From contig CACRSC010000091.1 in NCBI GenBank assembly GCA_902651635.1, positions 1-64,000 on the forward strand: a stretch of DNA of 64,000 bases, read 5' to 3'. Below the pieces are notes generated by a model. The model saw only the letters and a list, made by a program, of their open reading frames with translations. It searched no databases and was not told the DNA's origin. Positions 35,049-44,600 of this stretch are shown piece after piece; position 1 is the stretch's first letter; each line of letters begins with the position of its first letter. This DNA is from Mastigamoeba balamuthi. Lineage: Eukaryota > Evosea > Mastigamoebida > Mastigamoebidae. The position numbers and the translations under genes were made by a program.

Positions 35049-37534
35049 TCAAAACGCGACATGGAGTCCGCTGCTCTCGGCGACGGACGTTGTGTCGGTC
35101 CCCTCGGCTGGAATCTCTGGGGCCAAGTGGTGCTCGTAGTCGTTGACGGACCAGGCAGCGCGTGGAGCGGCCTCGTTCTTGACGAACACGCTGCGCTGGC
35201 GCCACTCGACGCCGTACTTTGCCGGCTCTCCCGTCGCCTCGAGCTGCTCGTGGACCTCGGGGGTGACCGTCGTCACGCACATGGGGGTCTCGTCGGGGGC
35301 CAGAAGCACAGCGGCCTCGCTGTTGCCGCCCTTGTACCTGCCAGAGTCCTCCATGCGCTGCGCCAGGTTCACCACGGCCCCGTACACGTCGGCGTTGCTC
35401 ATGTTCTCCGTGTGCACGACTCCAATGCTCGCCTTGCCCGTCGAGATGCCGATCCTGAGCTTGAGGCCCTCGCTCGGGAATCCCGTCACTCTCTTGCGCA
35501 GCTCCTGCGTCGCATGCTCAGCCGTGGGTAGGGCAGCGCGGCAGAGGGAGGACTGACCTTGTTGACCCTGGGGAGGTTCCTGACGATGAGCCTCGAGCAC
35601 ATGAACGCGCGCTTGCACAGGTCTGCGGGGTCGTCGTCGGCTGTGGCGAACCCGAACGCGGCCATGAACCCGTCGCCCAGCCGCTTGGTGAGCCCCTTGT
35701 GCTTGAACACGGGGCTCTCGAGGCCCGACAGGAAGACCTGGAGGATGGTCTGCAGGCTGCCCTCGCGCTCGACGCAGTGCGCTGAGAACTTGACGATGTC
35801 GACGAACATGACCGACACGTTCTTGAAGCGCAGCTGCGTCTTGTGGACGCCCTTGTCAAAGTCCTCCTTGCTCATCCCCACGAACACGCTGGGGAAGAAG
35901 AGCTTCAGCTCCCTGTTGCACGCGGCCACCTCGTCCACGGCGGTCCCCACGCGGTCGAGCTCGGAGAACCACACGGTCAGCTCGTACGCCTTCTGCCTCT
36001 GCTGTGCCCGCAGCACAGCCATCATGTCCACCTCGCCGTCGCTGTTCCTGACGTTGAGCGCCTCGCCGTCGACCAGGTCGTCGCGGAGCCACAGCACGGT
36101 CCTCTCGATCCTCCGCAGGCCGAACAGCACCAGCCCCACGACGACCACGACCGCTGCGCCCCCGACCACGACCGCTGCGCCCATCACAGCCCCGGACGCC
36201 CGCAAGGTCGCCAGCCGCGCCTCGTCGAAGAAGGCCTTGTCCCCGACGGTGGCGATGTAGAGCCTCAGGCCGAACGCCGACACCACCGCCGTGGTGGCCA
36301 CGACGTAGTCCCCGCGGTCTCTGATCGCCGTCTGCCCGTCCTGGAGGCTCTCGCGCTGCAGGTCCGCGAACGTCCGCCTGACGACCTCGAGCGACGACTC
36401 GTTGGCCCGGATCAGCCGTAGCCGCGTGTTGTTGTACCTCGCGTCCGGAGCGGTGATGTTCTCCATGCTCGACATCATCATCAGGCCGTCCGGGGCCATC
36501 AGGAACACGCCGGCGATGCCGCTGCCCTGGGCCGCGACGTACGACTCGGAGAGGAACTCGGGCTTGAGCGAGATGACCACGATGCCCGTGGGGCTCCTGC
36601 TGCTCCTGTTCTGCGTGATCGGCGCGAATATGGCGGTGCTGATGACCGTCCCCACCGGGTTTGTCGCGATGTCCTTCCACACGGGCGTGCCCGCCTGAAA
36701 CGCGCCCCAGCGGTCCTGCCCCAGGGCCTCGATGGTCCGGAACTGCGTCGAGAGCTCCGTGGACGCGTCCGCAGGGTACCGCGCCCGCGTGGCCACGTAC
36801 TGGCCCAACGTCGAGTTCCAGCTGTGGATCGTCGCCCAGCACATTCCCTAATCGGGACCGTTACTCGATTGGGCTCCCCAGCCGAATAACAATGCAAACG
36901 CGTCGAAGGGGAATAATGACCCCGTGTCTCCCCTGCCCCTGGGAGATGAGCCTGGGCGCGGGGCGCGCACCCTGGCGGTCGAGGCGAAGCAGGGCTGCAG
37001 CACAGCGACGTCGCTGGAGCTGCGCGTCGCCAGCATGAACCCGTTTCGGACGTATATCGCCACGTTCTTGCCGCAGACGGGCTCCAGGGACGCGCTGGCC
37101 CACGCGTTGCCCGTGCGCCCCACGAGCTGCCCGTACTCGTCGGCCGTCTCGGGCAGCGAGCCCGCCCACTGCGCGTGCCTCTGCGCGAGGCCCTCGCACC
37201 TGGCCAGCTGCAGGGTCATCAGCTGGTGCGAGCTCTCGGCCCTGCGCAGCAGCGCCTCGTCGCGCCTCTGGGCGCTCAGGGCGCTGAGCTTGCCGATGTT
37301 GATGCACGAGACGGCCACCACGGGGACCACCAGGGCGAACGTGGTGACCGCTGCGACGATGCTGGTGAGCGGGATGTGCCTGCAGATGGCCCTGTGCGGC
37401 TTCAGGCGGCCCAGGAAGGCCGGGCCCAGGCCCGCGGAGGCGTCCGAGGCGAACGAGTGGCGCAGCGAGCTCAGCGACCAGGTCGACGACTCGGCCGAGA
37501 CCGAGGCGGACGGGACCGGGTGCACACGTTTCAT
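35049..37534 (-). CDS. Membrane adenylyl cyclase with Cache-type sensor
   Basis: Three minus-strand exons (37534-36971, 36847-35558, 35516-35049) total 2,322 nt, giving 773 residues. A first span near SIVAAVTTFALVVPVVAV precedes an extracellular region with Cache features (WASASLEPVCGKNVAIYV..; GIVVISLKPEFLSESYV). The second span is near AVMGAAVVVGGAAVVVVVGLVLF. The catalytic domain has VMFVDIVKFS (metal Asp), LTKRLGDGFMAAFGF (second Asp; Lys as in ATP-specific enzymes), GISTGKASIG, and NADVYGAVVNLAQRM (Asp at the adenine position, Asn and Arg kept). Predicted product cAMP. It is distinct in sequence from the cyclase at 21.3-23.8 kb, so the two are not a recent duplication. It converges with the C2-pseudokinase gene. 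Confidence 0.88.
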
Positions 37535-37683
37535 TGGCTCGGAGGGAGTGAAAGAGGAGCTCAGGGAAATAAAGGCGGTGGCTTGAAATGCCCGCCCTAT
37601 TTATAGCCCCGAGGGAGCAGTGACAGATCACCCGATCGGGCCAGGGAGATTGTGAGACAGGAATCCCCCTCATCCGAATCTCG

Positions 37684-37837
37684 GTCGAGACTGCGGGGCG
37701 ATAGAGCGCATCTTCCCTCGTGCCATTGCCGTGGCAACGAAGATATATATGTGAGTGCCCGTGAGTCCAGTGTTGAGACTGGGCAGTGATAGAGCACCTC
37801 TTCCCCCGTGCACACTGCCGGGGCACCAAAGCTATGG
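37684..37837. repeat. Imperfect tandem repeat, period about 92 nt
   Basis: Two related blocks of about 60 nt start near 37684 and 37776. Both contain GAGACTG, GATAGAGC, TCTTCCC and CGTGC followed by TGCCG.GGCA. They are separated by about 30 nt containing GATATATATG. A weaker third similarity (GTCTTCTTCCCTGCAC) is near 37918. No coding frame is convincing. This lies in the spacer upstream of the adenylyl cyclase. Confidence 0.4.
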
Positions 37838-38200
37838 GCGCCCTGGATCAGTGTGTGTGTGTGTGGTCTTATTTCCCCCAGATCGTGATATTCCCATCGC
37901 GACCCTCCGTGGAAAGGGTCTTCTTCCCTGCACAGCAGTGCCTTGCTGGCTCCCCGGCCCATTCCCCACTCCCAGCCGTGAATCAGATCTCTCACCCCCT
38001 CTTCGTGGCCCACAGGACCTGCGCAGCCACGCCCATGCCCTCCCCCTCCCCCCCAACGCCAGAAAGAGGCTACGTGCGGCGGTGTTGTCGTTGAGCAGCC
38101 CTTGTATTGTGTTGGGCCCACTGCGCCAATCTTCGGGGGGACGGCCAGAGGGGCCCCAGCTGCATGCTGGGCCAGGGGCGGGGGGGGGGGGGGGGGGGGG

Positions 38201-38992
38201 NNNNNNNNNNNNNNNNNNNNNNNNNNNNNNNNNNNNNNNNNNNNNNNNNNNNNNNNNNNNNNNNNNNNNNNNNNNNNNNNNNNNNNNNNNNNNNNNNNNN
38301 NNNNNNNNNNNNNNNNNNNNNNNNNNNNNNNNNNNNNNNNNNNNNNNNNNNNNNNNNNNNNNNNNNNNNNNNNNNNNNNNNNNNNNNNNNNNNNNNNNNN
38401 NNNNNNNNNNNNNNNNNNNNNNNNNNNNNNNNNNNNNNNNNNNNNNNNNNNNNNNNNNNNNNNNNNNNNNNNNNNNNNNNNNNNNNNNNNNNNNNNNNNN
38501 NNNNNNNNNNNNNNNNNNNNNNNNNNNNNNNNNNNNNNNNNNNNNNNNNNNNNNNNNNNNNNNNNNNNNNNNNNNNNNNNNNNNNNNNNNNNNNNNNNNN
38601 NNNNNNNNNNNNNNNNNNNNNNNNNNNNNNNNNNNNNNNNNNNNNNNNNNNNNNNNNNNNNNNNNNNNNNNNNNNNNNNNNNNNNNNNNNNNNNNNNNNN
38701 NNNNNNNNNNNNNNNNNNNNNNNNNNNNNNNNNNNNNNNNNNNNNNNNNNNNNNNNNNNNNNNNNNNNNNNNNNNNNNNNNNNNNNNNNNNNNNNNNNNN
38801 NNNNNNNNNNNNNNNNNNNNNNNNNNNNNNNNNNNNNNNNNNNNNNNNNNNNNNNNNNNNNNNNNNNNNNNNNNNNNNNNNNNNNNNNNNNNNNNNNNNN
38901 NNNNNNNNNNNNNNNNNNNNNNNNNNNNNNNNNNNNNNNNNNNNNNNNNNNNNNNNNNNNNNNNNNNNNNNNNNNNNNNNNNNNNNNNNNNN
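38201..38992. other. Assembly gap (792 N)
   Basis: The run of N directly follows 21 consecutive G (38180-38200). Sequence on both sides is CT/GA-rich and low in complexity. Long open frames drawn through this interval are artefacts of the N run. Anything could be hidden here, including a gene. Confidence 0.98.
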
Positions 38993-39295
38993 CGAGCCAC
39001 TGGAGGGGGAGGGGGGCAGAGGCGGGAAGGGGCCGCACAGCTTTGGGTGTTGCCATTGCGCTCGCGGTTGGAGCTGAAGAGCGGTTTGATAACAGAAATG
39101 CCCTGCAAGATATTTGAGGGTATCGTATCTCCCGCAATATCTTGTCTGACCGAGCTTATTGTGGCGACGGTCATTTTTTCTGGTGTTCGCGGTGAGAATG
39201 GCGAATGAGAGGATCAATGAATGAGCACTCCTCGCATAGGAGCTCTTCGTGCGTGGTTCTTGTCCCAGTTCTGTCTGATTAGTGATTTTGTGTAA

Positions 39296-39378
39296 GCATC
39301 TGTGGCCGAGTCGGTCCAAGGCGCTGCATTCAGGTTGCAGTCTCGCAAGAGGCCTGGGTTCGAATCCCAGCGGATGCA
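39296..39378 (+). tRNA. tRNA-Leu (CAG)
   Basis: 83 nt with acceptor pairing GCATCTG/CGGATGC, discriminator A, and TGGCCGAG..GG in the D arm. The anticodon stem CTGCA/TGCAG encloses loop TTCAGGT, giving anticodon CAG (codon CUG). A class II variable arm and GGTTCGAATCC in the T arm are present. There is no intron. Confidence 0.93.
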
Positions 39379-39635
39379 TTATTTATTCTCTACGTTCCTT
39401 TTTCTTCTGGCCTTTGGCCTCAATTCGGCATCCCTTCCACGGTGAATAGGTGTCAAGACAACGTCTTTGCGCCACAGTAGCTTGCTCTCAAACCCACATT
39501 CACGCCCGTGCTCTCCAGTCATTGAAGCACCTCAGTTATCTTAGCAGAGTTTGTGGGATGCCGTATTTCTGTGTTGCTTGTACGGTTCTCCCCAACTCAA
39601 ACACAAAGAGTACTTGAGCTTCTGGGTAAGTGGTA

Positions 39636-40902
39636 TCAAACAGGCGGTATCTGGTCCCTGCCTGTCTCCATCGGCACAGGAGTGGGCTCGATCACCAGCA
39701 TGGGCAGGGGCGACGACGCCTTGCCTAGCGTGGAGGCCAGCGACGGGGGGCCCACGGCGGGGGCGACGTCGGCGTAGTTGAAGATGCTGAGGACGACCAT
39801 GGCGACGCCGATCCAGAAGACGCTGCCGAGGTCGGCGCCGAGCAGCGGCAGGCTGAGCATCGACGTCGTGCAGATGGCCACGGCCGTGGCGAAGCCCTTG
39901 ACGATGTTGTCCGTGTACTTCATGACGACGGCGACGAGGATGCCGCCGACGGCGCCGACGACGACGATGACCATCGAGACGAGCGAGTGCCCCGTGAAGA
40001 AGCCCTCGTCGAGCACGCGGCCGCCGTCAAAGACCAGCACCGAGACCAGCGCGAACGCCGAGCCGTATATCGAGAGGTGGAAGTTGCGCTCCCAGATGGT
40101 CGACCGCGCGTCCTTGAGCAGGCGCTCCGTCACGGTCCCCGAGACGCCCGACGTCGTCACCATCGCCAGCACCGCCAGCACGCCGACGCCGTTGCTCTCG
40201 GTCTCGGACCCGCCGCGCTTGGACGACGGTGTCTCGATGAGGATCGCCGCCAGGACCAGCAGGCAGAGCGCGCGCCACTGGTTGGTCGAGAGGCGCTTGC
40301 CCAGCATCAGGACGCCGAAGACGGCCGCCGTCAGCGTCTTGAGCTGCGCCAGCACGCTGAACACGCCCGCCTCGAGGTTCTGCAGGCCCACAAACTGCAG
40401 CACGTTCTGTATGAAGTACAGCAGCGCGGGGACGGCCGTCGGCAGGCTCGTCCTGCGCTCGGTTCCGATTCACACTGTCAGGCGCGCGATATACGCCTTG
40501 AAGGAAATAGGAAACAATATCTAGCCGTACACAGAAAGTTCATTTTTAGTGCACGGAATCTCCCACCTGTTACTGAAGCGCAAAAAAATGAAGGCGGGGT
40601 GCGGAATCGAACCTGAGACTGTTGAGGAACATGTCGGTGACGGGGGTGCCGCGGTCCTTGTGGGAGCGCAGCAGCAGCATGGCGGTGGCGCTGATGGCCA
40701 TCTTGACGAGCTCGCCCAGGAAGACGCAGGTGCCGAGGATGTACTTGTCGTGGCGCACGCCCCGCGAGTACCGCATCAGCAGCACGTACGTCGAGTTCTG
40801 CGCGACCATCGCCACCAGGGCCATGGCCGCGACGCGGTTGGCGAGCAGGAACAGGCGCGCGCGCGTGAACACGGCGGCCGACAGCAGGCTGTCCGAACCC
40901 AT
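39636..40902 (-). CDS. Nucleotide-sugar transporter (SLC35A-type)
   Basis: Two minus-strand exons (40902-40613, 40452-39636) total 1,107 nt, giving 368 residues. Multiple spans are visible. The family hallmark FIQNVLQFVGLQNLEAGVFSVLAQLKT..GVLMLGKRLS spans the conserved substrate-site helices of UDP-GlcNAc/UDP-Gal/CMP-sialic-acid transporters. MKYTDNIVKGFATAVAI near the C-terminus is also typical. It should exchange a nucleotide sugar for nucleotide monophosphate across the Golgi membrane; the exact sugar cannot be read. The intron donor is AG|GTTCG, and the frame is kept across it. The C-terminal cytosolic tail is about 45 residues, Pro-rich. Confidence 0.85.
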
Positions 40903-41624
40903 CTGCACCGGCTGGGCGAAAATCTGTTTTGTGTATCTCACCGGAGATTCGCGATTTATCGTGGGCCGATATTTGCTGCCTGCTGGGTCCGGACGAGGAT
41001 GGTCCGCACAGCTGTGTCGACGCTTCGCTGCCACAGGGCGTGTGGCGATATCTTGGAGAGGAGGCCACGGAGTCCCGCGGACCAAAGGCTCCGGGATCCA
41101 CGAGCGACGGCCCTGTCGCAGCGAACCCATCACTCGTCCCCAGCACCACCACGGTCCCTCGGTCTGGTTCTGGGGACCCAGACCAGCAGCGTCCTCCCCC
41201 GTCCGGAAGCTCCCACCCTGCAGGCCAGCGCACCCCCTTGACATCCGACCACCCGAGCGCCGTCAGCGAGTGCGCCACGCCACCGAGCACGGGCGGCGGA
41301 GGAGCGAAGCGGTCTGGCAGGAGCGGAGGGACACTCAGGGGCCCTCTGGGAGCACATGTGCCGCGGACCACCAACGCAGAGCAATGCCAGGGAGAACAAA
41401 GGCGTGGCTGCCGAGGTGCTACGGTGTTCCGATCAAGGAACCCGGCAGCGTCTTCCCGATAGTGCTTGCTGATCAACTCTCAACTCAGCGGATCTGTCCG
41501 AGAGGCCCCTCCCCAAATGGAGCAAAGAGACCCGCTGCGGGGTTCAAATATTTGAATTTGCCAACCCGTGAACCCGCGGACGCACTAATAATAGCAGAGC
41601 GCGCCTCGCGAGCGGCACCACGAG
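40903..41624. other. Divergent intergenic region
   Basis: About 720 nt between the transporter start (minus) and the calpain start (plus). TATCTCACCGG lies at 40934 near the transporter start. A 14-nt palindrome TTCAAATATTTGAA lies near 41540, about 85 nt upstream of the calpain start. The middle is GC-rich and has open frames without recognisable content. Confidence 0.4.
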
Positions 41625-44600
41625 ATGGAGCGCTTCGAGGGCTTCGACGACACCGACGTCCTCCGCTGGGAGCTCGCGGCCGCGATCGACGCCAGCGACC
41701 CCGCGCGGGTCACCGAGCTGCTCGCGGACGGCGCGGACCTGCTGGCCCCCTCTCGCGGCCCGCAGTCCCGCGAGTCCGCGGTTCTCCGCGCTGCCCGCCA
41801 CGCCGACAGCGACGCCGGCCTCGGCGTCCTCCGCCTGCTGCTGCACACGGCTCGCTCGCTCGCGGCCCGAGAGGCCGTCGAGGACGCGCTGGCCGTCACG
41901 CACGGCCGCCAGCCGCTGGCCGAGTGCGCCTCCGAGCCCGCGGCCCTCGCGGTGCTCGCGGAGCGCGCGATCGCGTGGGACGGAGAGGCGGTGGCGATCG
42001 CGGGCAGGGCCATCGGGGCCCGCGGGTGGGTCGCGGCCGCGCGCGAGATGTGCGCTGCGCACCAGGCGGGCCGCGCGCCCATCGGCCCGCTGCTCGCGGC
42101 GGCAGCGGCCAACGCGCGCGCGGAGCTCGCGAGGGTGCTGGTCGCCGAGCTCGGCGCCGACATCGACGGCGACGTCATGCGCGAGGCCGCGGCGTCGCGC
42201 AACGCCGAGATCCTCGCGATCGTCGCGCCGAGCATCGCGGCCTTCGCGGCGCGCGACGGCGGCGCCAGCGCCCGCGACGCGCTGCGGTCGGCTCTGCAGT
42301 GCGGGCCGCCCGAGTGGTCCTCCGAGGTCGCGCGGGCTGTGCTCCCCGCGCTCTCGCGCGTCGCCGACTCCGACCTCGAGGCCCTCGTCGCCGACTGTTG
42401 CGCCGCCGGCGCGTGGGACGCGGCGGACCACGTGCTGAGCCGCCTCTACCCCGTGGGCTACAGCTCCAAGAAGTGGCTGCCCATCCCTCTCGTGGCCTTC
42501 GGAGGGGCCCCGGGGGCCGAGGAATGGGCGCTGAAGCTCTGCAGGAGGTTCCAGAAGTCGCGGGCCAAGCGCGGACTGCTGGCCGCCGCCGCCAGCGCGG
42601 GCTGCGCGAAGCTGATCGAGCGGCTGCTGCACTCGCACGCGCCAGAGGACGCGGAGGAGCCCGGGCCCCTCGTGGCGGCCGCCGAGGCGGGCCACGCGCT
42701 CGTCGTCGACCTGCTGGTCGAGATGACGCACGCTGAGGGCCGCCAGGCAGCTCTGCAGCGTGCAGCCGCCCTCGCCAAGGACGCCAGCGTCCTCGCGCTC
42801 GTCAAGGGCGGCGCGGATGCCGACGCCGCCCTGAAGGACCAGAAGGTCTCGCTGCTCCCTTTCGGCCCACCTCTTCTCACTCGGATCACGGACCGCAGAT
42901 CCTGGACGAGCTGCTGCCCGAGATTGCCAGCGACGGAGCGGGGCCGGAGATGCGTTCCGCGAGGTCGCGGACGATAGCGGCGCTGTTTTCGAACCGGAGA
43001 GAGATCGACTACTCTGGCACCAGCGCTCTGTGCCTCGCGCTGCGCCGCGGGCAGCTCGCCTCGTCGGCCGCCCTGGTGCGCGAGGGCGACGGCCTCGACT
43101 GGGACGGCTCGGCCGACGACCTCAGCTCCGCCCTCGGCAAGGCGAGCGCCGCGCACGAGCCCGAGGCCCTCGACCTGCTGCGCGCGCTCTCGGAACACAA
43201 AGTACTCTCTGCGCCCTTGGCGACAGTGGCGCTGCGCGGGGCTCTGAGGTCGGGGTCGGCCGCGGCTGCGGAGCTACTTCTCGCCGCGGGGGCCGAGGCC
43301 AACAGGCCACAGCTGCTGTGCGAGGCCGCGATGTCGTGCTCGGTGGCCAACCTCCGCTCGCTGCTCGCTCACGGAGCCGCCGCGATGGTCGAGCCCGTCC
43401 TCTGCGCCGTCGCCGGCGCCGACGCCCGCGGCGAGGACGCGGCCGTCGAGACCGTACGGACCCTCACCGACGCCGACAAGACCCTCGCGCTGGGGTCGGA
43501 CGCCGACATCAACATGGCCGGCGCCCGCGTCCTCAAGGCGGGCATCCTGCTGCACTCAGTCGACAGCGTGACCGTCGACTGGCTCTACGCCAAGCTCGCG
43601 GGGAGGCCGCGCCTCTTCTCGGCGCTCGCTGGCACCGTGGGCCTCGACATGGCGCACCCCGACGCGCTGGACCTCTCGGTTGCCGCCGAGGACGCGCTGC
43701 ACGCGCGCGAGGCGCTGAGGGCCACGAAGCTGTCGCCCGTGCCGGCGCTGATGCGCGCCATGCGCAGCCCCAACGCGGCGTTCGCGGTGGCCGTCGTCAA
43801 GACGATGGCGGAGCTCTCGGTGCCCGCGACGCCCGAGATGCTGCTCGAGGCCGTCGCGAGCCCAAGCGATGCCGCAGGGCCCGTCGTCGCGGAGCTGCTC
43901 GCAACGTTCCCGCAGCTGCGCGGCGAGCGCGACCACAAGCTGCTCGTTACCGCGTGCGAGCACGGGTCGCGGTCTGCCCTCGAGGCTCTGCTCGCTGGCG
44001 GCGTCAGCGCCAAGGTCGAGATGCGCATCGGCCGCACACCGCTGATGGTCTGCGCCGCCAGTGGGGCGCTCGACAAGGCCCGCCTGCTCCTCAAGGGCGG
44101 CGCGGACCCCAACGCCGCCAACGCCGACGGCGAGACTCCGCTGCTGCTGGCCGTCGAGCGCGAGGACTGCGAAGAGCTGGCGCTTGAGCTCGTGGCGGCA
44201 GGGGCCGCGGTGGACGTGTACCCCAAGCCGCGAGTAAAGACTCTCGTGCGGGCCTGCGCGCACTCGCACTGGAGGCTCGCACTGAAGCTCGCCGAGGCCC
44301 GGTGCGACGCCACGGACACGGACAACGAGGGCCGCACGGCCCTGCACCACGCCTGCGCCAACAACGCCCCTCCCGAGGTCCGCGCTTGCGTCCGCGGCGC
44401 CGGTTTTTGACGCATTGTCCCCCCATATACGCAGGTCATCGAGGCGATACTCAAACTGCCCGGCGTGGCGGTCAACGCCAAGAACTGCCACGCGCACACG
44501 GCGCTGTACCACGCGACGTCGGCAAAGGCCGTAGCGCTGCTGCTCGAGGCCGGAGCCGACGCGCGCGCTTCGCCGATCCTGTGCGAGTTCGAGAAGCAGT

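Noticed and set aside
37597-39379. Very long open frames across 38.2-39.0 kb on both strands
   Set aside because: They exist only because the 792 N are read as unknown residues; the flanks are low complexity.
40570-40640. A tRNA or SINE on the minus strand, suggested by GGTTCGATTCC (perfect B-box) at the transporter intron donor
   Set aside because: No A-box, acceptor pairing or T-stem pairing can be formed, and the word is explained by the exon-intron border.
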